DNA of 64,000 nucleotides. Source: Luscinia megarhynchos (taxonomy: Eukaryota > Chordata > Aves > Passeriformes > Turdidae). Position numbers and translations under genes: made by a program. The DNA lies in assembly GCA_034336665.1 (NCBI GenBank), contig CM067592.1, positions 51,636,473 to 51,700,472 of the forward strand. The letters run 5' to 3'. This document shows, in pieces, positions 1-10,849 of the stretch. Under the pieces are notes generated by a model. That model was not told where the DNA came from. It did not search any database and worked only from the letters and a program-made list of their open reading frames with translations. How positions within the stretch are numbered: the stretch's first letter is position 1; each line of letters begins with the position of its first letter.

Positions 1-522
1 CAGTCACCAAAGCTATGCACTGAGAGCAATCTTCTGTTTGGCATTCCAAAGATTGGTAACAAACCTGTGGACACCACCATGTAGAGTGAGTGGGCACATC
101 AGGGCGAGCATTAGAGTCATCCTTCAGTACAGGAGGGAGCTCCTCCCTGAGCAAACGTGATCTGGTTCCAGTCCAGACCTTGCTGTAGTCTCATTATGTT
201 CGTGCAGAGGAGGTGTGGCAGTCACATAAACACAAACTGGCATAAATTTAACTCTTAAACTTCTCTCTTCCATTTCTTAATTTTTCTAAGGTCCTGTGAC
301 AACTTTTTCAAAATTTTCTAGTCTTGCTTCTCTTCTGGGACAGAGAATGTCCCAGCCGTAAGCTACTGACTTCAACATCTGCAGAAAGTGAAATCTCCCA
401 CCACCAACTCCCACTCTCCTCAGTACTATGAGCGGGCTTCTCTCCCCATGGTATGGTGGTTTTGGTTCAACTGAGCAGAAACACCAATTTAATGCAGGGG
501 TTTTGGTTCACCAGTTTGAGAT
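1..522 (-). mobile_element. Probable internal (leader) region of an inverted endogenous retrovirus, cut by the window edge
   Basis: This stretch lies directly downstream, on the minus strand, of a tRNA-Gly-type primer-binding site and an LTR. By the standard order of a provirus (5' LTR, primer-binding site, leader, gag) it should be leader and perhaps the start of gag. I see no long open frame and cannot recognise any protein, so the assignment rests on position only. The rest of the element would lie to the left, outside the window. It could also be a short truncated remnant followed by host DNA. Confidence 0.5.
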
Positions 523-540
523 TTCCTGGCCAATGCACCA
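523..540 (-). other. Retroviral primer-binding site, tRNA-Gly type
   Basis: The plus strand reads TTCCTGGCCAATGCACCA, which equals the 3' end of a vertebrate tRNA-Gly (including the added CCA) at 17 of 18 positions, from memory of that tRNA. On the minus strand this is a primer-binding site beginning TGGTGCATTGG. It sits five bases beyond the inferred LTR terminus (plus-strand TGTTGCGGC at 546), the expected spacing. It shows that the adjoining LTR is a 5' LTR and that the element runs leftward. Confidence 0.78.
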
Positions 541-545
541 ATTTA

Positions 546-1640
546 TGTTGCGGCTTTAACGTTGGCTAAATCGCCAGTGCACCCACTAGGATTATTTATT
601 CATCTCCTGCTGTGAGGTAGGGTTAGGAGGAAAGCAAAACAGACTCACACTTTAAAGGGCACAAAAAAACCACCTTATTACTAGAAACTATAATAAGAAG
701 TAGAGTAAAACTTTCAGAGCGGTTCTCCTCCCTCCACTATTCTTTCACACTGACAACGTACAGAAACAAATCAGTCAGTTTGCCATCTCTAAAAATAGTC
801 TTTCACCAATATACTTGGGAGAGGAGTACCTCTCTTCAGTCTACTGAGATTTTCACCACAAAAAGCAGTTTTCTCATGGCCTTGATGTCACAGTGATCAG
901 CCACCTGGGAGAATGGAAATCTGATCACTGATTCCTCGAATGACAGTTTTCCACCATCGTTATGGAGGATTACATCAATTTATTTGGCACACTTTAAGGA
1001 TTATAACAATTCAAACAAAAGCTCTCATCTTCTTTGAAAACAGAAGTCTTTCTTCTTCTCTGCAGGGCAGCAGGGGTCTTCCCTCATAATCACTTCAACA
1101 TCTGATTCTCACTTCAACATCTCATTCATTCATCTCATTTGCACTTTAGCATGAATGACTCTGCTCATGTCTACAGTCATCCACCCCACAGTGCATTTCT
1201 ATGAGTTATAGGGAAACAAGAGTATCTTCTCCAGAGCTCAAAAATAAGAGAAATTTCAGTCCAAGAGTGAGGCATCTCCAACAATCCCTTCCATATGAGA
1301 CCTTGACTTCTTCCTTTCGTCTGACCTCAATGTTTTCCTGCTGTTTCTGTGCATGTCTTCATAGCAGTCCGTTTCTTTCACTCAGGAGAGAGAACAAAGT
1401 GTCTGCAAGTCTCACCTGGGCAGTGAAAGAGTCCATACCTTGCCCAGGCAGTGGCTGGAGCAGTTGGGGTGGAATATTTCAGGCCGTGCTGGAGGCTGTG
1501 CCAAGAGAGCAAGGGCCCAGCGAGAAACGGTGGTGGCTGCTCTCCAAAGAGGCTGCCCAGGTCCTGAAAATGAACTATTTCAGGAAATTTATACAAACCA
1601 CCAGGGTATCCCTTGGTCCTTTTTCTCTCTAATGCAGTCT
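546..1640 (-). mobile_element. 5' LTR of an inverted avian endogenous retrovirus
   Basis: On the minus strand this block ends in CAACA at 546, just before the tRNA-Gly primer-binding site, as a 5' LTR should. Reading the minus strand from right to left, a TATAAA box lies at 1588-1593 and an AATAAA polyadenylation signal at 595-600, close to the 3' end. The text around 555-1000 resembles an LTR family I remember from songbird genomes, but I cannot name it with confidence. The right boundary (the U3 start) is uncertain: I see no clean terminal CA and no target-site duplication, and 1640 is an estimate. The open frames within it are chance frames inside the LTR. Confidence 0.68.
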
Positions 1641-3189
1641 CATCAAAGTATGCTCTGTCTGTTACTGATTATTTTGCCTGTTAACTCCCCTAGTGTTTTT
1701 TAGATTCCTCTAGACCATCCTTGTTTCTGCAGCTGTTCACAGACATAAATATTATAGGACTACTTGTGGCAACTCACTTGAGATGGCTCTGCAGGAAGAC
1801 TTTTTTAGAAGGAGAGATGAAGGAACAAATAAAATTTTTCCACTTCTTTCTATTGTGTCTCCATTATGATCGTATCTTTTCTGGATGCATGGAAATAGCC
1901 AAATGCTAGGAAAATGGTCATCATATGTAGAAATGATTTAATAATGTCCTGATTTATTTCCCTTCAATTGCTTTTCTCCTTCCTTTATTGAGAAATACCC
2001 ATTTAGCATAATTCAATGATATTGCTACTTTTCCTCTTGTCTTTCTAGCTGCCCTGTGTTTGGTCAAATTCCCAGGTTTCTTAATTATGAAAAATCCTTT
2101 CCCTGGGGGAAGCTTGGAAAGGATTTAGCTTTAAAGCCAGTAAAGACTACAAAAGTAAATAAGACTTTTAAGATCCAGCCTTATTTTTTTTTTAACGTAT
2201 TTTTCTATCATTTTGGTCTGAGAAATGAGATGTGTCTCTAAGACAGTTTCAGTAGTAATTTCCAGGCTACAGTCTACAACTCAGAGAAGTAACTCTGCAA
2301 AACATGACAGGTAGTTCAAATCCTCTCAAACTTGGAAAGAAAATGGTGCATAGCTAAAGCTCAGCTGTAAAACATTCGTAGCTGGCTTTAAACCCCCTTC
2401 TAGCTCTTCAAGTCTTGATTTCTACCACTTATTCCCATTATCCTTCAAAATAAAAATATATACAGAATGTGAGTCCATTGAGTGCATGACTGTAGTTGAA
2501 AGAACCTTTATCCTTCTTGTATAAGTTTAATTTGAAAACCAATTGCTTCTAAAATTTCTTCTGCCCTTTACTCTGTGTTGTGGTAGAAGTTTGCTTTATT
2601 TTTACAAATATTTGAAATAGAATAGTAGAGCATATGCTGAAAACTCATTTCACAGTCAAATTTGTTTCTTTTAATATGTTCCCACACATTTTATTCCTTT
2701 ATAATTCATCTGATCAGAAAATGCAAATTATTTCATGCAACAAAAAGTCCCTTTCAAAATATGCACGGTTGAGCAATTTTCTCTAAAATCTAAAAGGAGT
2801 TTCAGAAAGAATATGTCCAAATATGTGACAGATGTTTCTTCTTTTCCCAGCCCAGTAAAAATCCATCTCAGTAGTTTTACTCTGGATCTGAAGAGGGAGG
2901 CGTGTGGCTTGGGGACAGCCAGCCAAACCAAACTTTCCTGGCTTTCTATGCAGGTGAGATTTGGAGGCTCCAACAGTGGAATTCCTGACCCCATCTGGCA
3001 CCTGGCATTCCTGCTGGGAGACAGCAGCTGCTAAAACTATGGGCTTCCAGGTATTCTGCTGAAGACCGGGAGATTTGGGTTTGAAATCGTTGAGGCTGGA
3101 TCCAGGGCATTCAAATCATGGAAACCTGGCACGTCGCCTTGACAACCCAGATAAATTTTCAGAGGAAATTATCATGATGCTGCTTCATC
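1641..3189. other. Unannotated AT-rich stretch
   Basis: I see no supported gene. Short open frames here (61 to 99 codons) have no recognisable domain. The region 2735-3060 is somewhat less AT-rich but gives no familiar protein. The CR1 remnant that follows may begin some tens of bases before 3190, since its 5' edge is badly decayed. Confidence 0.5.
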
Positions 3190-3509
3190 TTTTCATGAAG
3201 CTACTTCAGCTTCACTTACAAATCTATGGGGCCTTATGGGATTCATCCAAGAATTCCTGAAGAGCTAGCTAATATCATTGCAAAATCTTTCCTGGGAATT
3301 TTTGAGTGGTCTTGGGAATCCAGAGAGATTGACCCAGATGGAAGTTGGTGAATACAGTCATTGGTCACATGAGGGGAAAGTCTTGCTTGTCAAACCTGAT
3401 TCGATTTTACAGCAAGGTAATCCATCTAGCTAATCAAGGGAAGCTAGTGGATGTAATCTTTCTGAATTTCAGTAAAGCTTTCAGTACTCTTCCTCTGAGC
3501 ATCTGCCCC
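3190..3509 (+). mobile_element. CR1 retrotransposon, reverse-transcriptase fragment (left part)
   Basis: Translation of the plus strand gives pieces of the CR1 ORF2 reverse transcriptase: KSMGPYGIHPR near 3215, GKSCLSNLI near 3375, then LVDVIFLNFSKAF just before the break. These match the familiar CR1 blocks around the GPDGIHPR and DFSKAFDTV motifs. The frame from about 3370 to 3503 is open, but earlier parts are frameshifted. The copy is 5'-truncated and stops where a solo LTR begins at 3510; the same reading resumes at about 4164. It is an old, inactive LINE fossil. Confidence 0.85.
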
Positions 3510-4163
3510 TGTTAGGGCAAATTTGGGAGGAAATCCCTGAAGGGGTCCCTCTAGAAAGGAGATTCAAATGACCTCTCCCCTCACCAGTTTGGGAGACATA
3601 AATCTCCTTCAAAAAATGGAAAACACTGTTTATTTAACAAGCAAAGTATTCACAAACATAAAAAAATGTTATAATAATACATATATTAAACAATAAAACC
3701 TCTTGCTGTTCTGAAGAGATGGGAAATTCAGAGACAGTCCCTTTCATGGGGTGTAGCTCAGCTCGCTCAGTCTCTATCAGTCCCTCCAGTGCTGGAAATG
3801 TCACGTCCCAGGCCCTGGTGGGCCACAGGTGCGAGCTCCAAGTGTTCTTCTGGGTTTTCAGTGCAGAGCAAGGCTGACCAGTTCTAAGAAAAAGACAAAC
3901 CATAGTCTGGGGAACTCCTCTGCCTCAACTAGCTAAAAAAGCTAACTAAAAAGCAAAGGAGAGCTCTCTCCCACGGTCCATCCGTGCTGCAGAAAACAGA
4001 GTCCAGGAGAAGGAATGCAGGGGAGCAAGTGCAGCTTCTGAAAAAACCTCCATGCTTCTTTTCCCCCATTCACTCTTGGAACCAGTCTTAAGGGTGCAGA
4101 ACTCAATATCCAGCATAACCAGAACAGATGACGGGGGATAGAAGCATCATAAAGTCACCCTAG
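3510..4163. mobile_element. Solo LTR inserted into the CR1 copy
   Basis: The block starts TGTTAGGGC at 3510 and ends GTCACCCTA at about 4163. These are imperfect inverted ends, as expected of LTR termini (the final bases have decayed). CR1 reverse-transcriptase sequence flanks it on both sides in the same orientation and almost the same reading position, so it must be a later insertion. No internal retroviral sequence lies between the flanks, which fits a solo LTR left by recombination between two LTRs. TTTATT and AATAAA strings occur near 3630 and 3695, so the orientation is not settled. I see no clean target duplication. The 89-codon minus-strand frame inside is not a gene. Confidence 0.7.
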
Positions 4164-4640
4164 GAAATCATTCTGGATAAACTGTTCCACACACAGCTGG
4201 ATAAGCACATCATGTGATGGGTGAGCAGCTGGCTCAGGGCTCAGGCACAAAGGGTCACAGAGAATGGGGTGACACCAGACTGGTGACCTGTCACTGGGAG
4301 GTTCCACAGGGCTCCATCCTCAGCCCTGTGCTCTTCATGAATGGTTTGGACACAGGACTGGCCAGGAGATTAAACAAGTTCACAGGTGGTACAAAAGTGG
4401 GAGGAGCAGTTGACTCCCTCCAGGGCAGAGATGCCCTGAAGAGACCTTGACAAATGAGAGGACTGGGCAGGAACCAACCACATGAAATTCAACAATGGAA
4501 GGAGCCAGATTCTGATACTGGGATGGGGCAACCCTGGAATTACAGGCAGACTGGGAAAGGAGAGACTGGAAAGCAGAAATGAGTGCAGGAAATGGACCTG
4601 GGGGTCCTGGTTGAACAGGAGCCAGCAGTGCCCTGCTATA
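4164..4640 (+). mobile_element. CR1 retrotransposon, reverse-transcriptase fragment (right part)
   Basis: This continues the CR1 ORF2 interrupted at 3509. Plus-strand peptides include ILDKL, AQRVTENGVTPDW, EVPQGSILSPVLF (about 4300) and MKFNNGRSQ with LGWGNPG (about 4480-4535), all recognisable as CR1 reverse-transcriptase blocks. The catalytic FADD box reads FTGG at 4379-4390, so both aspartates are lost. Stops and frameshifts occur near 4218, 4290 and 4450. The similarity fades after a decayed DLGVLV block near 4600, so the 3' end of the element is missing or unrecognisable. It cannot encode a working enzyme. Confidence 0.87.
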
Positions 4641-7600
4641 CTATTACATACCCAACTGAATAAAAAACCAGTGTGTTGATACAGAAATTAATATGGAGGC
4701 TTATGTCTCAACACATCCATGTGTGATGGTTACTTGCAGTTAAAAACACACCATAAAAACCTAAACCTTCTGATTCATATTACTTGAACAGAGCATGTGG
4801 GGAGGGCAGTCTTGCTTTGGAGGAGAGAACTACCAAACCCACACATATAGAGATTGACAAATGTGGCACAGACAGCCAAAGACTCTTAGCACCAGGCTCT
4901 GAAAGTAGCCATGGCACATGCAGCTTATGAGGGCGTTAGGAGCGTGTCAGAGTGCACACAGATGCCTCTGTGGCTCCAGAGAAGGGGCTCTTTGAACCCT
5001 TTTGAGGCCAGGAAGACCAAGGATGTTCTGGTCACTGCAGAGGTGCTCGTGGTTGCTGTACTTCTCTGTTGTGCCTTTTCCTCATCATCTGCTGGGAATG
5101 GGAAGGGTCCTTTCTGCACCAGCTCCCTGCTCTCTCCTGCCATTATTGTAGCTGTTCTCCATGGAAGTGTCACTCCAACAGCCGTGCCCTTTCCTCCTCC
5201 ATCCTTCCCTTCCTGGATTGTGTAGGGTAGCTGTGATGGAGAAAGTCTGAAGGTGTGCTGGGGTGCTGTGGAACTTGCTCTGTGCTCTTACACAGCACAG
5301 TGTAGCTGAGCCAAGAGCTCCTGTGCTCTGCTTTACCTGGCTGCATAGAGTTCCTTAGCCCGACAGCTTTCCAAATTGCAATTTGCTAAGATAGCTTTCC
5401 CTTGTTTATGTAGAAAATGATGGTCGAGAAATTGGGAACTCCTACTTGTGCCTTGGGAAGGGGATGAGTGTGTGGCATTTATATGCCCTACAGGATTTGA
5501 AGATGCAGAAATTTTGATGGAGTGAAATTCTGACTTGAAGTGTTCATTCTCAGTTTACCTTTAACCCTCCAAGTTGCAGAATTACTATTACATATTGCTT
5601 GGATAAAACTTGGATGCCCCTGGTTACAGGGCAGGAACTGCTTTGTGGAAACCTATGGCAACACATTTAATTTAAAGCACTTTGGTAGCGAAAAAAACTT
5701 GGTATGAAAATTTAATCTTATAATTACTCTATAGTGCTCCTAAAGACTTTTTACTCCCCTTCAAGGGCAAAATGTTCTTACTTTTCAAATTTAACAGTGA
5801 CTGATTTTTTGGAAATTATTGTTTATAGTTGACTATTTTTCAAAGACTCTATAAATAGTATGAACTCTAAAATTTGGTTTCAAGGCATTGTATTAAAATA
5901 GTACCTGAGTGAACTAATGAAAGGGGCAAATGCTTTAACAGATTTTTGTCTGATGCCAAAGATATTGAAGCTAGAGCTAGTAGGAATTCTAATGTTGGTT
6001 TTGTCACTGGCCTTATCTTATTTTCATAGATCATTGATTGTCATCCATGTCTATTTAATTTTCCTTTGAATTAGAACAATGATATGGAGCTGTTGTAAAG
6101 ATTAATCACTTACATATTGGCAAGGTAATACTTAAGTAGCATGTCAATATTTTCCTCAAAACTGAACCAAACATTTAGGAACCAGTATTTTGTTCTGTTG
6201 TTTGCTCCCTGCTGGTCTGAGTGGCAGTTGTTGGAGCATGTGCATATGATTTTATGGGTTCTTTTCCAGCGAGAAGCTGGAATTTGATTGACAAACAATG
6301 CATCATTCTTAAACTATCCTCAGCCATCTTCAGAAAATGTTCCCACAGCCTCTTGCCCCCCCACCCTCATCTAGATTTTTTCACTTGATATAATGGCATT
6401 TTTCTTCCATTTCTTCAAAGTGAATGTTGTTTATTCAGTATTTCTCTAACTACACATGTGCTTTCTGATTTGAAAAATGGATTTTCAAGATACTATCTGG
6501 CAAAAGAATTTGAAATCTCTGTGTCAGACTCTGGGCTTTGATCTCTAATAGCTAAATGACCTTTTTTTTTTTTTTTTTCCCATGCATTTTCTTTGTATTC
6601 TGCTGTGAAATAGCCCTACTTCAGGTGTTTAAAACCAAAAGGAAAATTTCTTCCAAGAACCAGGCTTCTTATTAAGCATTTCACAGGGCCCTCTTTCCCC
6701 AAATAACATGATCCCACAAGAAAAGGAGATAATTGGATTTGTGAAAGTCTAGTGGATGATATGAAATATGAAAGTAGAGAAGCTTAGTCACAGATTTTTT
6801 TTCTTTTTGTTAAAGCAGTGGCTGAAAAATGCTGCTGTTGAACATGATATTTTGCATATTGTCACATACCTTGCTCTTTCTGGAAAGGATCCCACCTTAG
6901 TGGTTTTATGTTTTGATGTACTTGAAAGGCAACTTGTACAGTCAGGACTTCTGCAAACATCTGCTGAAAGTGGCATTTTGGCTCCAGAGCACAAGATTTG
7001 GAAGAGGCTGGTGGGCAGGTGTTGTATTGGTATAAAACAAGCTGCAGTGAATAGAAAGTTGGAATTTCAGGTCAGAAGAAGTAAGTTGTGTGAGAGCAGT
7101 AGTGGGTGAGGTAACTGCCTTTTTGGTTCTTCAGCTCTGCAAGCATGGCACGTCAGTGAAAATTCACAGTCCTTGTTCAACACACCCATCCAAGGCATTT
7201 GGCAAGCTTATGAGAGGGCATTGCTGCAGTGCAGCTTCTACAAAAGGGTCTGAAGGCTTACAGCTGTGTTAGAATAAAAAGGGTTGTCAGGTTGCGCTTC
7301 CTCCAGGAAAATTTCAGTGTCTCGATGAATGAAGAGCACACATCAAGGGCTCCCTTGGCAAAGCTGGTTGTTGGTGATGTGGGTTGAAATTGGGGGTGCT
7401 GCAGCTATGACAGCCACTGTCCTAATACTGAGGAGTGCTATGGAAAATATTTGCAGCTCAAATGTACTGCTCTTGCTAGAGCAAACGTTTTGCAGGGTTG
7501 CAACAGATTCTTCTTTGAGCTGCATATGAGGAAAAAATGTGTGAATGGTTTATAAGCTTCCTCTGCTCAAAGAAAACCCAATCTCAGTATTCTCAGCCTA

Positions 7601-10299
7601 CCTACATCCTTATCAAGTCCATAGATATAAATTGGTTTGTTGATTCTTGGAGGACATCAGAAACAGCAGGTACAGATTCAAAGAGGCAGATGGGCTTTTG
7701 TGCACTAGCACTGGCTTCCCCCTGTGTAACAGGTTCTCTTTCCTAGTTCAAGAAGAATTTGCTAGCTCACTATTCCTTCCCATCCTGCTCTGAACTCTGG
7801 AAATCCAGAAGAGGTTCATTTCCTCAGAGTCTTACTGGAGTCAGTAGGGATAGAGGGACTCTGTCTAGGAATCAGTTCAAAGTTCATTATGTTTTCACAT
7901 GAAATTTACTGAAAATCTGATTTTCACACTGCTCCCTGTGAGGAGAGGATATTCATCTTTTCATTCTGGCCTAGGATGATATTAGTTAACTATATTTATG
8001 CATGTTTGCATATTTAAAAATAACTAGAATTTGTGGTTGGGCCCACAAGTTGACCTAACAGTTCAAAGCAAAAACAAGGCCTTTATTTGCCCAAAGTTTA
8101 GGTTGCCTAAGGAATTTCTCAGGCTTAAAGCTTAATACTTCATTATAGTTGATATGGAACTTCACCTATGATAAAAAACGAGGGGGTGGGTTTAACTATA
8201 GAAGATTTTGGTTAATGGAGTTTAAAAGCAGGCATAGATTGGAGATTCGTTGGAGAATCTACTGAGGAGAGAGACAAGAATTAGCTATGTGTTGTATTTT
8301 AAAATCCTTCATGTATTTTTCTTTCAGGTAATAGATTTCTTCCCAAAGAGAAAATGATGACAACATGTTAAGTCAGCACCAGGAGGCCTGCATTTGTTTC
8401 TGCTGTGATGGAATAAGAGGCTCATGAAATAAGAGAAAACACTGAGTAAATACAGAGTACGCAATTGTAGGAGAGACAACTTACTCCAAATCCTTTTAAG
8501 TCAAGCTTTTATAGCCATGGCCCCATGTGTAAATTGCTTCTGGATTATTTATTTTAAGTGGTCTTGCATTCTGAGTTCATAACAAAGTTGTAATGAGGTT
8601 GGTTTTAATTCTCATCCTAAAAAGCTCATCGAAAGTGGGCATCTATGTATAATGAAAGACAACCTAAATGAAAATAATTCATATTTTGCAAAATTTATTA
8701 CTGTGCAAATAATGCAATATGCACTAAAAACTGTTGTCATGAAACAGTCATGGTGTCTGCAAGATTGATGATTTCAGAATGGCAGACAGCAATTTTTAAC
8801 AGGTCAGAAGAGGATAAAAAGGTCTGAAAATGTTATCTTCTGGAAGCTGGAAGGTAAATTTAGGAATAAAACATTTTAGTGCATATGAGGTTATGCTTTT
8901 GACAAAGAGTAAAACCTGTAAAACATCCTGTCTTTTGCTCCACATGCCACAGTTATGAAGTATAATGTGGACTTCTTGTAACTATATTAATAAAATTAGA
9001 ATTTGGGGAAATTAGAAATTGTGTGCAATCCTATTCAAATATCACCACATGGATCCATTTCCAGTAATAAGAAATTCAGATCAAAACAAAAATATCTATT
9101 TACAATTCACTTCCACACAGAATACGAAGTTCAGATTTCTATAAAGAAGGATTTCAAAACAGAGGCCAGAATTCAGCTATGAATAGAATAGCACCTTAAA
9201 TATTAGGAAGAGCCAGCAGGTTTTGGTTATAACAACTTTCTCCCCTTCAGGACTAGAACTTTATTAAAACTAAATTTCTTATACTTAGAAGGCTTCATAT
9301 GCATATAATTTCCTGTATTTAAATATATTTAATTTCTGCTTTCAGATTCGGTAAAGTTCAACAGCAAGAGTCAATCTTTGATTTGGAGGCAAGATTTATG
9401 TCAGAAAAATGACATTTTATATATATTTTCATCAAAACCAAGAACAGACAATAATTTGCCTAGGCTTAGAAGCATGAAATGTTCTTCAAGGTTAATTGTT
9501 TAGCCTATTAAAACTAATTTGCTTCCTTGTTTATAAAGCAGCAATCCGTTAATGTGCTAAACACTCTCACATAGTCTGTAGTAAGGAGTAGAAAGAAACC
9601 CCAGCAGTAAGATAAATGAAGGTCACTTGAAGCAGTTTTTTCCTAACTTGTCTTCTAATTTAGTTTTTGTATGTGAACTTAGGGTCCTATATCTGGAGTT
9701 CTTTCACATTTCTAATGTATTTGCTTATATTTTATTACAAAAGTGGAGAGAAAGTTTCTATATTTGGGCACTGTACAGAACTGGCTATAGCTAAAATTGG
9801 GAGAGGCAGCTGTCTATGGCTGTTGATTACCTGGGCCAGGCATGGTTCTTATGTCTGCTTGATCTGTGCTGGAAGAAAAGAGGAAGAACAATCTGTGCTG
9901 CCTTAACAGTTAATTGCTGGTGGTTTTGTGCTTAGCATGTCAAGGAATATGCTGGTGAATACCTGCATGATCCAAGATATCACAATTCCCTCTACTGTCC
10001 CATTGATGGCAGCAGAAGCTACTAGTGTTTAATTCAGGGTCTGTCCCTGTGTTTCCTAACCTGGTCTCCTCTTTCCTGTTCATGGTGGGAAGATGTCAGT
10101 TCTGGCCTCAGCTCTCTGACTCTCCTATTATGGATCTTCAGGCTGGACATGCAGGGATTGGGTAGGGTTTATCCAGAGAATGAGAATGTAGTCAATGTGG
10201 GAAGGTGGAGTTTTCCAAGAAAAACTGCAGAATGGATAAATAGGTCCTGTTTTCTTATGTCTGCTTATGCTGTTCTAGCTCATGGGAATACTCTTCAGT
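4641..10299. other. Long stretch without supported genes
   Basis: I see AT-rich, unique-looking DNA. The only clear simple repeat is a T17 run at 6562-6578. The longest frame (6768-7109, plus, 113 codons) has no recognisable motif, begins in a T-rich tract, and is not flanked by convincing splice sites. The 104-codon frame at 4911-5225 has an overlapping antisense frame, which is typical of chance. No RNA gene was found. Confidence 0.5.
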
Positions 10300-10632
10300 C
10301 TGTCTCTGTTGGTCCAAGAGTAAGTTTAATTTAGTGGCCAATAAGGCTAAGATAATGAATGGTTGGGCTCTAAGGTTGTGATGAATATTGGTTTTCGTGT
10401 TGATGGTTGGTATTGCAGGTGGTTTTGGCTTGCCATGATTATGTGAGATAGTAGTCAGCACGATAGTACTAATTGAGGGGATAGGATTTAGTCAATGCTA
10501 GTGTTGGGAGGAGTGTGCTAGGAGTAGTCACTGTAGGCTGAGGGTGGTAATTAGCTGGTGGTCTTAGTTCAAGGGAATTTTGGGCAGGGGGATAAGAAGT
10601 TTCTGGGGAGGAATGTAATAGTTTTTTAACAT
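10300..10632 (-). pseudogene. MT-ND4 (NUMT pseudogene): Nuclear mitochondrial copy of the ND4 5' end
   Basis: On the minus strand this reads as the first third of avian ND4 (NADH dehydrogenase subunit 4), starting at the ATG at 10632. Recognisable blocks under the vertebrate mitochondrial code are LVLSCW near 10465, MASQNHL at 10416-10436, and TRKPIFITTL followed by QPFIILA near 10340-10395. Several frameshifts separate the blocks, and in-frame stops remain even with TGA read as tryptophan. It overlaps the ND4L tail by seven bases, exactly as in mitochondrial DNA. After about 10318 the match degrades, so the true left edge could lie anywhere from 10260 to 10320. It is dead in the nucleus both by decay and by genetic code. 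Confidence 0.9.
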
Positions 10633-10737
10633 TATAGGAGGTCTGGGTTATGTAAGTAGTCAGAACCATGGGTTCATGTAGAGGCAGTTAGTACTTCTAG
10701 GCCTGTGTCTACTTTGCAGGCAGAGAATACTAATTCT
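10626..10737 (-). pseudogene. MT-ND4L (NUMT pseudogene): Nuclear mitochondrial copy of the ND4L 3' end
   Basis: The minus strand gives the C-terminal third of ND4L: FSACKVDTGLEVLTAST, then THGSDYL (HGSDYL at 10653-10670), then a stop at 10626-10628 placed inside the ND4 start region. The order ND4L then ND4 and their overlap are the standard vertebrate mitochondrial arrangement, so these two pieces came in as one block. The block breaks off against the GTGA microsatellite at 10738. Confidence 0.88.
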
Positions 10738-10810
10738 GTGAGTGAGTGAGTGAGTGAGTGAGTGAGTGAGTGAGTGAGTGAGTGAGTGAGTGAGTGAGTG
10801 AGTGAGTGAG
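10738..10810 (+). repeat. (GTGA)n microsatellite, about 18 units
   Basis: It is a 73-base perfect tetranucleotide run. It lies between the ND4L piece on its left and the ND2 piece on its right, so it marks the junction of the two mitochondrial blocks. Its purity suggests recent expansion and likely length polymorphism. On the minus strand it reads as repeated Leu-Thr-His-Ser, which creates a spurious 133-codon frame. Confidence 0.97.
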
Positions 10811-10849
10811 GTTATTAGGGTGGATGACATTGTTTGGTGTCCAGTAAGC

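Noticed and set aside
1201..1632. 143-codon plus-strand open frame
   Set aside because: It lies antisense within the inferred LTR and has no known motif.
6768..7109. 113-codon plus-strand frame, considered as a possible exon
   Set aside because: The middle part looks protein-like by composition, but there is no recognised family and no convincing flanking splice sites.
10738..10810. GTGA array considered as a CRISPR-like or satellite array
   Set aside because: It is a perfect four-base microsatellite without spacers.
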